DNA of 64,000 nt from Plantago elongata (Eukaryota; Streptophyta; Magnoliopsida; Lamiales; Plantaginaceae), in NCBI GenBank assembly GCA_036897095.1, contig JAYMSP010000153.1:1-64000 (forward strand), given 5' to 3'. A model generated the notes under the pieces. That model was not told where the DNA came from, did not search any database, and saw nothing but the letters and a program-made list of their open reading frames with translations. Shown here in pieces: positions 1 to 10,009 of the stretch; within the stretch, counting starts at the first letter, position 1; every line of letters begins with the position of its first letter. A program made the translations under genes and the position numbers.

Positions 1-197
1 ATTTGAGATTCCAAGCCTTGGATTCTTTTGATGGTTAAAGGTGGAAATCTTTCAACATTTGTTTTCAAAAACACAGCTTTTTCAAGGAGAGGTGAGAGTT
101 GTGCTTTTGTGTTTGGATCAAGAAGATACTGTTTTTCATGTTTTCCATGTAAAATTTGGTCTAGAATTTGGATGAGGGACTGGAGATTGTAAGCCAT
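1..197 (-). CDS. CC-NBS-LRR (NLR) disease resistance protein, N-terminal part only
   Basis: The minus strand from the ATG at 197-195 to the window edge is open for 65 codons and encodes MAYNLQSLIQIL at its start, then a Lys/Glu/Leu-rich helical stretch ending in LTIKRIQGLESQ. This matches the start of the Rx-like N-terminal coiled-coil of late-blight-R1B-type NLRs, which sense pathogen effectors inside the cell. Only this segment is visible; NB-ARC and LRR would lie left of the window, so whether the gene is intact cannot be judged. The family assignment rests on remembered N-terminal sequences, not on a catalytic motif. No other ORF competes here. Confidence 0.72.
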   Translation of the reverse strand, partial: MAYNLQSLIQILDQILHGKHEKQYLLDPNTKAQLSPLLEKAVFLKTNVERFPPLTIKRIQGLESQ

Positions 198-1250
198 GTT
201 CACTGCAGTATTTGCAATCAACAACTGATCGTGAACTTGATTATTGTGGTAGCTATACAACTAAGCTAGAGAAACTTAAATTTTCATCTGATATCAAGTT
301 CAACCAAATTGAATCACGTCATTAGTGGTTGGTTTAATGATTTCTTGCATGAATAATATAATCTAATCTAATAACCGGCAGCAATTATGCGAACAAGTGA
401 ACATGAAATTAATAATAGTTCCATCATATTACATGTCTTATATATTTATTAAGCTGTCACTACTTGCAGATTTAACAATCAAAATAAATCTCTCTGTACT
501 TAACCACCTCACCTCTTCAGAAACTTCTGGCCTAATTGCTCGGTCCAAAATCACATGGACACTTAACCATCAGAGTTTTGGTCAACTCTTCCAATAGACT
601 TTTTTACGGTTTTACCAAGAGCATTCATAGTAAACCTTAATTCACCCTAGAACACCTCAAGAACTTATAGAACCCCATTGAAGAACACAATTACGGACAT
701 TGAACAATCGACACAAGATCTTACGTAGTTCGGCAATGCCTACGTCCACGGCAGGTTTCACTAGAGAAGCAAAACTAAACAGATTACGAGATGAATGATG
801 TTAAGGTAATTAGCTAACAAGGTGCAAAACCAACTCATTTCAAAATGCATAAACTATAATATTCAGTTACATGATCTATTATCTTCATCAAACTTCAAGA
901 AATTATTAAGCTGAATTTGCGATTTACTGAAACTAAATTACTTCAAGAAATGCACAAACAGAAATGCACGCACCTGGTACGACCATTCGGCAGCAATTGC
1001 TTTAGCAAGAACTAAAGTAACACGCTTCATGTTCCTTTTAAGTGTCGATTTGGGAGCTTTGATGAACTATCGAGGATTAAGAAGACGAATTGTGGCAATG
1101 TCAAAATAGCCAAACTCGTCTTTTTTTTTTTGCTTAGAAGCCCTAAATCAGACAGATGACCTAATTAGGAGACGTTGTTGCAATTGAAAAGAGGAATCTC
1201 AATATGAGCCGTTCGATCTCTATTAGTCTCTTGTGATTTGAATGCAAACT
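198..1250. other. Upstream region of the NLR gene, repeat-containing
   Basis: No gene is supportable. The stretch should contain the promoter and 5' UTR of the minus-strand NLR. Around 620-780 there is sequence of a kind I associate with dispersed plant retroelement fragments (it contains TTACGTAGTTCGGCAATGCC); the family is uncertain and it looks old and incomplete. Confidence 0.35.
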
Positions 1251-1271
1251 TGGCTAAATTTAAATAATAAC

Positions 1272-1343
1272 GGGACTTCTATAGTCAGTTAGGGTAAGTT
1301 GTATACTGTTATTTACAATTTTACTAAGTCTCATAAAAGTCCC
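1272..1343. repeat. Small imperfect inverted repeat, possible MITE remnant
   Basis: The left arm begins GGGACTTCTATAG at 1272, and the complement of the right arm, read back from 1343, begins GGGACTTTTATGAG. The arms are about 20 bp with several mismatches around a roughly 30-bp loop. It could be a tiny MITE or a chance hairpin; no clear target-site duplication is seen. Confidence 0.3.
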
Positions 1344-1953
1344 ATTATATTTAAAGAATTCGGAGATACCTCTAATTTTTGAGTAAGTTTTCTAAGAAAC
1401 ACACTCTAAATAGAGACATAGAAACATAGTTTATATATATTATATATTAATCCTAATAAAAAATCACTTGTTAAAAGCACCCAATTAAAAGGCAAGAATG
1501 CGGGTCGGACTATCTATAATACGGGTCGATGTATATATGCTATAAACTAGCAGAAAAATACCAATTCACCATTTGTTTCTATTTTTCTTTCTCTTACTAC
1601 TTTCTCTCTCTAAAATTATTCATAGAAACAGCTCTATTCAAACGTAAATTCAATGAAAAAATGCTACAACTCGATTAATCATCAACGTCAACATCTATTT
1701 CTTCAAGAATCTGCAGAAAAATTAAGAGCATAAAAAGGTTAGACATGATTCTTTTGAATTTGTAATTTTTTCCAATGTTTTCAACCGATTTGATTGATAA
1801 ATCAAGCTATATAGTTGATATAATGATTGATTACATACTGAAACATAGTTAATTCATGTTCAAATGATAAAAAAAACTTCAAATCCATATAGATCTGAAA
1901 ATCAAGTTCGAAAAATTGTAGATCTAGATATATTCATCTATATTTTTGTGATT

Positions 1954-2812
1954 TGATGGTAAATCAGTCATGTTATTGTTGTTTATGAATTTACGAGGTG
2001 TAATTATGCTTGCACAAGGATCATTTAGTGTTTTTATTCAAGATCTAACCTCAAATATCAATTCAAATCTGAAAAAAAAAAAAAAAAAAAAAAGGTATAA
2101 AATATATCTATATTTATTCTGTTTATGCTATGTTCTCAAGTATATTACCTATGTTCTCAAGAATAATACATATGTTTTCATTCAAATCCTGACAATCATT
2201 TTGTGCTCTGTTTTTCTATACATTATTTTGCATTCTGTTTTCTACTGTATTTTCTATATTCTCATACATATGTACTATGATCTCACATATATATCCTATG
2301 ATATCAACAACATCTACAATGTTTGCTTTGAAGTTCATGCTCATCATTTTTGTTGATGTTTATGCATTCACATGATGTAATCGTGCTTCAATAAAATTTT
2401 AATGGTAATTCATTGATGTTATTGTCGTTTATGCATTTAGAAGTTGTAGTCATGCTTGCATAAGGATTATAGAGTGTTTTTATTCAAGGTCTGACCTCAA
2501 AGATCAACTCAAATCTGAAAGAAAAGGGTATAAAATGTTTCTATGTTTATTCTGTTTATGTTATGTTCTAAAGAATATTATTTATGTTCTCAAGAATATA
2601 TCTATGTTTTCAATTAAAACCTGGCAGTCGTTTTGTATTCTGTTTTTCTACACATTATTTTGCATTCTGTTTTCTACTGTATTTTTTATGTTCTCATGCA
2701 TATGTACGATGATCTCACATATATATATACGATGATCTCAACAATATCTACTATGTTTGTTTTGATGTTAATGCTCATCATTTTTGTTGATGTTTATGCA
2801 TTCACAGGGTGT
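1954..2812. repeat. Tandem duplication, two units of about 446 and 412 bp
   Basis: Unit 1 (about 1954-2400) and unit 2 (2401-2812) align along their whole length. Both carry GTTTATGCATT-type ends, a TTTTTATTCAAG block, an A-rich run (a 21-A tract in unit 1 at about 2072), repeated TATGTTCTCAAG words, the block CATTATTTTGCATTCTG, and a shared TTTTTGTTGATGTTTATGCA near the right end. The ORFs here are frame artefacts of low-complexity DNA. It is probably part of an unclassified dispersed element. Confidence 0.8.
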
Positions 2813-4050
2813 ATTGAGTAAGTTATACGACAAGCAAGTTGATGAAAAAATAAAGTAAAAGGAGGCAAGAGCATCGATTAAGAAGAAATATGTTTTGTTA
2901 AATACAACTGAACAATGAACAAAGAGATGATGAACATGAAGTTGATATTGTTTTCTTTTTACATATGTATGAATAGTAGTACAACATATAATCGAATGAT
3001 ACATGTTCCATCTTGAATATTGCTCCAAAAACGTTCAACTAAAATCAAAACTGACAGAGTTCAAACTGTGTGCAAGAGCTGAAGTAGAGCACTTCAAATC
3101 TCTCTTTGTCATAATCTTCTCTTGGACATTTTACTACTAAAACAATTAACTTTTCCTACCTTTTTTCATATTCATTTCTTTAAATTTTCACCTAAAACTC
3201 TGCATCTAACACTCAAAAGTATATCTTTGATTAATCATTAGTGAATGATAAAAACATGACATGAATAAAGGGGAAATGCATGCTAAAGAATTATCGGAAA
3301 GAGAGCAATAGCAACAAGAGAAAAATGGCAGTTACATCAAGATGAGTAATTGAAGGTGATGAATTGAGATGGTTGTATGATGGAACTTACAAGATACGTG
3401 ACCATACGAAAAGAAACGAGTAACAACTAATAAGAAGAAATGGATGAGTTAGTTAGCAGTTTGATTCACTTCGGCATTTTATAGTTTCAGTTGTAAATTG
3501 TAGTTTGTTTTAGTTGTTATATAGGTTGTTAACACATGTATATAAGCCTTTGATCAGTACGGATAACAAGGAGTAGATTAGGAAGTTCTGAATCAAGGAA
3601 CTACAACTATATATATCCGTAGATATTTTACATTTCAGCTGCTAATGTTCTTATCTCAGTCATTTGAGTGATTCTCAAGCTATTAATAAGAAAAGGCAGT
3701 TATTTACATTGTTGTTCTGTACTTTTTACATTTCTCATTCATCATCATCATCATCTTCGTTGTTCATCATCTTCAGCATCACTGTAAGTTTACTGAGCTT
3801 CAGTATATCTTCCGCTGTTTTCATTCTTGTTAGATAACAAAAGAACGCCTTAACTAGTTTTGGAACTAAAACTTCTGTCATTCACTCAAGTACTAACAAA
3901 TTGGTTATTCTGGTTAATTACTCAATTAAGTTTGTGCACGAACTGCTTGTTTTTCAGCATGTAGGCGTTCGGACAACGCTGGGATGTACAACACATATTG
4001 GTAACCGGATTTTAAACTCCTCTTGGTTATTGGTGATTTTATGAAGACAG
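2813..4050. other. Intergenic DNA, no gene seen
   Basis: The stretch is AT-rich with scattered short ORFs and no recognisable domain. A short TCA/TCT triplet run lies at about 3738-3780. Nothing else is supportable. Confidence 0.6.
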
Positions 4051-4225
4051 TACCATGTTCTCCTTCATGTCATGGCATTTCTGCCTCATACATGTTATCT
4101 GCCATTATATTTCATAGTTGCCACGAGCTCAAAGAATGTGGACCTTTCTGCATTCATTGGACCAACAAAATGTCTTGATCACAACTTGCTACCAGATTCT
4201 TCTTTCGAGGACTATTCCACATCAC

Positions 4226-4283
4226 CATGTGATTTTCCATGTGCTTATGCTTCTTAACTATCATAGAAGGCCATCTATATATA
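4226..4283 (+). promoter_or_regulatory. SAUR A1 core promoter: twin CATGTG boxes and TATA box
   Basis: CATGTG occurs at 4226-4231 and 4238-4243 (12-bp spacing), with TATATATA at 4276-4283, about 100 bp before the ATG. The same CATGTG pair and TATA box occur upstream of SAUR A2. CACATG/CATGTG is the known PBE-type E-box bound by PIF bHLH factors, which activate many SAUR genes; actual binding here is inferred. Confidence 0.55.
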
Positions 4284-4383
4284 CAGCTCTTTTCCGGGCT
4301 AATAAGCATCAAGTCCAGAAAACACACTCATATCGATCTATATCCTCATTTTCTACTCAGAAAGCATTTACTCAAGATCAACA

Positions 4384-4662
4384 ATGGCAATCCACAATGT
4401 GCTTAGACGGTCTTTATCAGGAGGAAGAAAGTCATCTTCTGGAACTGATCATGTTCCAAAGGGCAGTTTAGCTGTCTATGTTGGTGAATATCAGAAGAAG
4501 CGCTTTGTTATTCCTGTATCATACTTGAACTGCCCTGCATTTCAAGATTTGCTCTGTCAGGCTGAAGAAGAATACGGCTTCCATCACCCAATGGGCGGCC
4601 TAACAATTCCTTGCAGCGAGGATATGTTCGTTGAACTAATCTCTAGCTTGGGGAGAGCATGA
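4384..4662 (+). CDS. SAUR family auxin-responsive protein (copy A1)
   Basis: This intronless 92-residue protein is the size of a small SAUR. The SAUR domain spans about residues 24-88, with [41 protein letters not shown] and a C-terminal [12 protein letters not shown]. SAURs of this clade inhibit PP2C.D phosphatases, thereby activating plasma-membrane H+-ATPases and cell expansion (family knowledge). The start ATG is fixed by the conserved [10 protein letters not shown] opening and an AACA-type context. It differs from copy A2 by only four residues (S18T, C58Y, L89M, A92P, going from A1 to A2). It lies about 1.0 kb upstream of SAUR B1 in the same orientation. Regulation is probably by auxin and light through the promoter boxes upstream. 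Confidence 0.95.
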   Translation: MAIHNVLRRSLSGGRKSSSGTDHVPKGSLAVYVGEYQKKRFVIPVSYLNCPAFQDLLCQAEEEYGFHHPMGGLTIPCSEDMFVELISSLGRA

Positions 4663-5475
4663 TATATTCGACCAATCACAATAGTAACATTGACAATCAT
4701 TAAAGTTATTTACATTGGTTTTGGAGTAATTGTAGAGAAATTTTGTTAGCTAGCTACAATTGTATCCTTGTAAAAATTTACAATGTGAATACATGGAATT
4801 TCAGATTTCAGACAAAGCATATATACAAGCTGATCTATACAATTATAAGCCTTACTTGCATCCAATCTGTGCTTCCTTATTATTAAGAACTTATTTCACT
4901 TATTCAATACGTAAGTTCAATCTGCTTTAATGTTTCAAGAGACTTGTTTTCCAGTGCAAAAGTTACAACGATACTCACGACAATGTTTGCAAAAGACTAT
5001 TCATGTTGGAATGCAAGCTACAGTAAAGAGACACGTCCAGTTGATTGCAGGTATTCGGCCATTTAAGCTTTTTGACAGCGGAAAGGCATTTTAACAAGCA
5101 ACATTATATAGAATTTAACGATATATAGGTAATCCAGTTTTAGGATATGTAAACTCAATTATGTACTCGTGCGATAGCACTCCAGTTGAATATGTTGGAC
5201 CCCAGTTGACACGCATAAGGTTCCTGAACCAACAGACCAGAAAGATTAGCTACCTAATGGATTCATTTCTGTAGTAACATACCACTTAATGATGTTTGTG
5301 CGTACAGATCACCCAACGCAAGGTAACCTATCATCAGTCATCACCAGTCATATACGATGGGTCCTTCAAGGCTTATGTAATGTTGAGTTGGTAGCAGACA
5401 ATGTTATCAACATTAACTTGGTATATATGTTTTGACAGCTGGTTCGAATATGATTTCAGAATTGGAAGATGAAGC
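4663..5475. other. Intergenic spacer between SAUR A1 and B1
   Basis: This spacer holds the A1 3' end and the B1 upstream region. Much of it can be matched to the spacer at 8308-9027 in the second duplicated unit, including a shared block around GATCACCCAACGCAAGGT (about 5310 and 8918), so part of it may be conserved regulatory DNA. No gene is seen. Confidence 0.6.
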
Positions 5476-5574
5476 CATGTGCTTATGTTTTTCAAGCTTC
5501 ATTAGCCACCACAGATTTTTGTTCATCTCAAGGTTTTTCATGTAGATACACATGAATGTTCATACCTATATATA
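5476..5574 (+). promoter_or_regulatory. SAUR B1 core promoter: CATGTG, CACATG and TATA box
   Basis: CATGTG lies at 5476-5481, CACATG at 5549-5554 and TATATATA at 5567-5574, about 100 bp before the ATG at 5676. The same order is kept at SAUR B2. A PIF-type E-box function is inferred. Confidence 0.5.
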
Positions 5575-5675
5575 CACCACATTTCTTGATTCACAACCAT
5601 CAACAAGTCACAAACAAGACCATTCACTTTTCCTCTTTCGATTGCTTCATAAACAGAACTTATACATTCAAAACA

Positions 5676-5948
5676 ATGGCAATCCATAAAGTGCTTAGAC
5701 GGTCTTTCTCAGGTGGAAAAAAATCATCTGCAAATGGAATTGAAGTTCCGAGAGGGCATCTGACTGTTTATGTGGGGGAGTATGAGAAGAAACGGTTCAT
5801 TGTTCCAGTGTCCTACCTCAACCACTCTTCATTTCAAGAATTACTATGTCAAGCTGAAGAAGAATACGGGTTTCATCATCCGATGGGTGGCCTCACAATT
5901 CCGTGCAGTGAGGATTTATTCAGCGATCTGATTTCTAGCTTAGGGTGA
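5676..5948 (+). CDS. SAUR family auxin-responsive protein (copy B1)
   Basis: This intronless gene encodes 90 residues. The frame is open upstream to 5556, but the start is placed at 5676 because [14 protein letters not shown] aligns with the three neighbouring SAURs and the TATA box at 5567 would put the upstream ATG close to or before the transcription start. The SAUR domain covers about residues 24-88 ([44 protein letters not shown]). It differs from B2 at eight positions (residues 5, 22, 26, 30, 35, 42, 43, 50), and at several it departs from the consensus shared by A1, A2 and B2 (K5, R26, T30, I42, V43), so B1 seems the more diverged copy. Confidence 0.94.
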   Translation: MAIHKVLRRSFSGGKKSSANGIEVPRGHLTVYVGEYEKKRFIVPVSYLNHSSFQELLCQAEEEYGFHHPMGGLTIPCSEDLFSDLISSLG

Positions 5949-6402
5949 ACAAGAATACATCATTAATTGCTCGACAGTAGAAATTAGATTGTACAAGAAC
6001 AGATACACTAGATTCATGCAAAGATCAAATTCTCGCTTTCTTTTGTTTCTTTGGTTTAAAGTATGTATATGCTTGAGAACAGAACATTACATATTGAAAG
6101 ATTGCTATACATTGTTTCAGATAACTGAAAAAAAAGAAGGTTCAAATAAAAATGCTCAAAGAAAAGGACCAAGGCAAGTGCAGAAATGGGCAAAGTGTGA
6201 GATTCCCACCACATAAACTCATGACTTTCAGAATTCTGCTCATTAAGTCAACGATGAAATGTGCAAAGTGAAGTTCCTACCCAAAGTATAGGTACAGTTG
6301 TGTCAATATCACACAGGTAAGTTGAGCTACTTAGATATCCAACTACTGAACATCTAAGTTTCCATTCCACCACATTTTGCGCCAAATATCAAAAGCGGCT
6401 GA

Positions 6403-7555
6403 GTTGATATAGTTGGCAACATACTAGACCGTTTCCCAGAAGAATCTCAGGTCCGGTTGATGATTATCTGCAAGGAGTGGCGCTCCATTATGAGCGATTC
6501 AACTTTCCCTAAGCTCGATATGTTACTTATTTCTGCCGATGGCCAATCACCTTGCACCATTCCTCTTTGCTCCCTTTCTAAAACTAAAACCACCACCAGA
6601 TATACCATCCATGCTAAGAACATCATCAACAACAATGTTGTCGACTATCGTAAATTCTCCTGTCAGTCTAATTGCCATGGCTTCCTGCTCTCTCAAGTTG
6701 ATTGGCAAGTGTGGAATCCTATTTCAGGGGAATTGCAAGAGTTACCGATATTACCGATACCGTTTGATCCCCGATTATCTCATGGTTTGGGCTATGATAT
6801 CAAAACTAAGGACTACAAGTTGGTTTGGTGTGGACATAATGAGACTGTTATCTACTCCTTCAAATCTGACGATTGGCATAATAATAAGATTCAGGATTTC
6901 CTTCAAGTCCGTATTCCGAGCCCCATTCCAAGCTTCGAATCTCAAGTCTATATGGCAAACCCCCAGGCTGTTTTTGCTAACAACGCCTTGTATTGGACTG
7001 CGTTTCCAAATAAGTTGTTGGTTTCACTTGATCTTAGCACTGAGACCTACAATCAGCTTCCACTGCCAAGGCAACTGCCATAATTCACCTGGTATTATAA
7101 CTCAGGGCTATTTCTCTGTATGCATTGGAAGGCAACCTATTTCTTGGTTGCCCAAAAAAGGAGACTAAAATGCACGTTGACATGGAATGGGATCTATAGA
7201 TTTTACAGGATTTCAAAAACTGAAAAAGTTGATCACTGTGCGCAAGAATAATCCTGCCGGGCTCCCCTGGAAAAGTATGCGTCTCAGTCCTGTAGCTTAT
7301 TTCAAGAGCAAAGAGCAAAATGTGGTTAGGGATTACAACATCTTTATGTGGTTCGACTTGAAGAGTAACAAGAGCTTGAAGACGGTTACCATCAATAATG
7401 TCATTGAGAGGAAGGGGATGAAGAACCGGATTTCTTGTCACGTGTTGCCTGCTAGCCATGGTTGGCTTTTTCAAAATCATGACAACGGTTTGAAACTTGA
7501 CATGACAACTTCCTTGTGTTTGGATTCCTCTGCAGGCCTGGTTCAACTTCATTAG
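6403..7555 (+). pseudogene. F-box protein with F-box-associated domain, broken
   Basis: The reading frame from 6403 encodes an F-box core (VDIVGNILDRFPEES, then VRLMIICKEWRSI), followed by about 190 residues typical of an F-box-associated region (WNPISGELQELP, GLGYDIKTKDYKLVW). An in-frame TGA at 6400 precedes the F-box and no good ATG is present, so the start is lost. The frame stops with TAA at 7081. Downstream homology resumes in other frames: LYALEGNLFLGC near 7118-7195 and then the segment 7187-7552 (FMWFDLKSNKSLKTVTI). At least one stop and two frame changes thus separate the parts. An intact member would be an SCF ubiquitin-ligase substrate receptor. A spliced form restoring the frame is not excluded but I see no convincing donor/acceptor pairs. 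Confidence 0.78.
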
Positions 7556-7827
7556 CTAGCAGGATGATACAGTACTACACTAGCAAGAGGAGCTCCCAGC
7601 CCATCAAATTTCGACTAATTGATTATGATTAATTAGGATCTTTCATATTTAGTTTGTTAGGAATAGTATATATATAACCATGTTCTACTTCTTGTCATGG
7701 CATTTCTGTATGATAATGCATAGTTGCCACAAGCTCAAACAATGTGGACCTTTCTGCATTAATCGACTAACTACATGTCTTGTTCACAACTTGCTACCAA
7801 GTTCTTCTGAAGACTGTTAGACAAAAC

Positions 7828-7919
7828 CATGTGATTCGTCATGTGATTATGCTTCTCAAATTTCACCGGACCAGACATAATCTATCGAATTCCATAAGAC
7901 CAAAAATAATCTATATATA
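7828..7919 (+). promoter_or_regulatory. SAUR A2 core promoter: twin CATGTG boxes and TATA box
   Basis: CATGTG lies at 7828-7833 and 7840-7845, the same 12-bp spacing as at A1, with TATATATA at 7912-7919. Compared with A1, the gap between the E-boxes and the TATA box is about 35 bp longer, so the two copies may respond differently. Confidence 0.5.
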
Positions 7920-8028
7920 CAGCTCTTTTCTTGCCTAACAATCATCAACTCCAGAACCAGAGCACACTCATATCAATCAATATCCTCATCTCATCTTCTA
8001 CTTAGAAAGCATTTACTCGAGATCAGCA

Positions 8029-8307
8029 ATGGCAATCCACAATGTGCTTAGACGATCTTTATCAGGAGGAAGAAAATCAACTTCAGGAACTGATCATGTT
8101 CCAAAGGGCAGTTTAGCTGTCTATGTTGGTGAATATCAGAAGAAGCGCTTCGTTATTCCTGTATCATACTTGAATTGCCCTGCATTTCAAGATTTGCTCT
8201 ATCAGGCTGAAGAAGAATACGGGTTCCATCACCCAATGGGGGGCCTAACAATTCCTTGCAGCGAGGACATGTTCGTTGAACTAATCTCTAGCATGGGGAG
8301 ACCATGA
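8029..8307 (+). CDS. SAUR family auxin-responsive protein (copy A2)
   Basis: This is a 92-residue intronless SAUR, nearly identical to A1 (88 of 92 residues). The domain is complete ([39 protein letters not shown]). Tyr replaces Cys at residue 58 and the C-terminus reads SSMGRP. Homology with A1 extends at least 350 bp upstream and a short way downstream, showing duplication of a genomic segment, not retroposition. The expected role is the same as A1: promotion of cell expansion through PP2C.D inhibition. Confidence 0.95.
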   Translation: MAIHNVLRRSLSGGRKSTSGTDHVPKGSLAVYVGEYQKKRFVIPVSYLNCPAFQDLLYQAEEEYGFHHPMGGLTIPCSEDMFVELISSMGRP

Positions 8308-8565
8308 TATATGCAACTGATCCACGAAATATAACATTGACAAGCATTAGAATTGTAGAAAAAAATTGTTAGCTAGGTACAATTGTATCCCTGTAAGAAT
8401 TTACGATGTGAATACATAGAAATTCCAATTTCTGACTAAGCATATATACGACTTCTACTTCATATTTCATGCAATTTCAAGCCTTTCGTTTCCTGCCAAA
8501 GTTCACCTTTTATGCTAGATTTTCCAATGTATGTTTCCTTATCTGAGCAGGGTACTATTAAGAAC

Positions 8566-8750
8566 TTATTTCACTAATTCAGTGCAAAAGTTCAATCTGC
8601 ATTATGGTTTAGAACTCTTCTGCTTTTCAAGATACTTGTGTTTTCCTGTGCAGAACTTACAATTTACCCATGACAAGTTTCTTCACGTCGTTGGATTAAT
8701 GCAAGTTATTTCACTAATTCAGTGCAAAAGTTCAATCTGCATTATGGTTT
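8566..8750. repeat. Exact 45-bp direct repeat, 140 bp apart
   Basis: The 45 bp at 8566-8610 recur without a mismatch at 8706-8750 (starting TTATTTCACTAATTCAGTGC). The matching place in the first SAUR unit (about 4886-4940) has only one diverged copy, so this duplication arose after the unit duplication. Confidence 0.9.
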
Positions 8751-9027
8751 GGCATTTTTTACAGCGGAGAGGCATCCAAACAGGCAAGGATAGATAGAAT
8801 TCAATAATATGTAGGAACCTATTTAACATGCATAATGTTCCTGAACCAACAGACCAGACCAATTAGCTACTACTGGATGATTTATTTGTAACATACTGAT
8901 TAATGCGCGTAGTACAGATCACCCAACGCAAGGTCACCCATCGTTGCCAGTCATATACAAGATGGTCCTTGAAGAGTCGTGTACAGTAGAGTTGGCAGGG
9001 GACAATATCATTGTCAACACACGGGCT

Positions 9028-9126
9028 CATGTGCTTAGGTTTCTCAAGCTTCATGACCCACCACATCCTCCTGATCATCTCACATTTCTTCATGTGGTTA
9101 CACATGAAGGTTCACACCTATATATA
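9028..9126 (+). promoter_or_regulatory. SAUR B2 core promoter: three E-boxes and TATA box
   Basis: CATGTG lies at 9028-9033 and 9091-9096, CACATG at 9101-9106, and TATATATA at 9119-9126. The first and third E-boxes and the TATA box are shared with B1; the middle box is B2-specific (B1 reads CATGTA there). Confidence 0.5.
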
Positions 9127-9221
9127 CACTACCATTCTGTAGTTACAACCATCAACAAATCACAAACAAGATAATTCACTTTCCTCTGCTTGAAACAGAA
9201 CTTACTCATTTATTCAAAATA

Positions 9222-9494
9222 ATGGCAATTCATAATGTTCTTAGACGGTCTTTCTCAGGTGGAAAGAAATCATCTGCAAATGGAACTGAAGTTCCAAAAG
9301 GGCATCTAGCTGTTTATGTGGGGGACTATGAGAAGAAGCGGTTCGTTATTCCAGTATCATACCTCAACAACTCTTCATTTCAAGAATTGCTATGTCAAGC
9401 TGAAGAAGAATACGGGTTCCATCATCCAATGGGTGGCCTCACGATTCCGTGCAGTGAGGATTTATTCAGCGATCTGATTTCTAGCTTAGGGTGA
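9222..9494 (+). CDS. SAUR family auxin-responsive protein (copy B2)
   Basis: This intronless 90-residue SAUR opens [14 protein letters not shown] and carries [27 protein letters not shown] and the [13 protein letters not shown] signature; it ends SDLISSLG. It retains the family consensus at positions where B1 has changed, so B2 is likely the more constrained copy. Similarity to B1 continues about 100 bp past the stop and then fades, marking the right edge of the duplicated unit. Confidence 0.95.
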   Translation: MAIHNVLRRSFSGGKKSSANGTEVPKGHLAVYVGDYEKKRFVIPVSYLNNSSFQELLCQAEEEYGFHHPMGGLTIPCSEDLFSDLISSLG

Positions 9495-9619
9495 ACAAGA
9501 ATGCATCAACTAGCTAGACAGTAGAAATTAAATTGTACAAAAACTGATATACACTAGATTCAAGCAAAGATCAAATTCTTGCTTTCTTTTGTTTCTTTGA
9601 AATTGAGAACGAAGCATGT

Positions 9620-10000
9620 ATGCTGTTGAATATGCTGTTGAAAACAGAACATTACAAATTGAAGGAAACTTGAGAACATTGTTCATGACTTGCAAATATC
9701 CGTAAGTACTATATTGAAACAAAATGCAGATACCATCAGGCTTTGAACCGACGAATAGCACAGTATATGTTTGAAGAAAAGTTAAGCCTAGAGGAGCCAA
9801 AGTTCCAAATAGAGCTAGCCATAGCTCACCAAGGACTCTTGAAATAAGTCTCAACCATGTCTGACATATGCGACTATGCGAGGTACTCAGAGTAGATGTA
9901 ATAAGTTCCTAAAATGTTAAAAAAAATTTTCAAATCTAAATGGATGATGAGGCACATTTCTTAGGCCTCATCACCTATCCACATTTCTTAGGCTTCATCA
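9620..10000. other. Intergenic DNA, no gene seen
   Basis: The stretch lies right of the SAUR cluster. It has only short ORFs with no recognisable similarity. Confidence 0.5.
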
Positions 10001-10009
10001 CCTATACTA

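Noticed and set aside
1970-2821. Phe/Tyr/Ile-rich ORFs of 62-128 codons
   Set aside because: They are products of T-rich low-complexity DNA inside the 446-bp tandem duplication; the two copies do not keep one frame.
4072-4471. Plus-strand ORFs overlapping the SAUR A1 promoter and start
   Set aside because: They are out of frame with the SAUR gene and cover its TATA box and leader; no domain.
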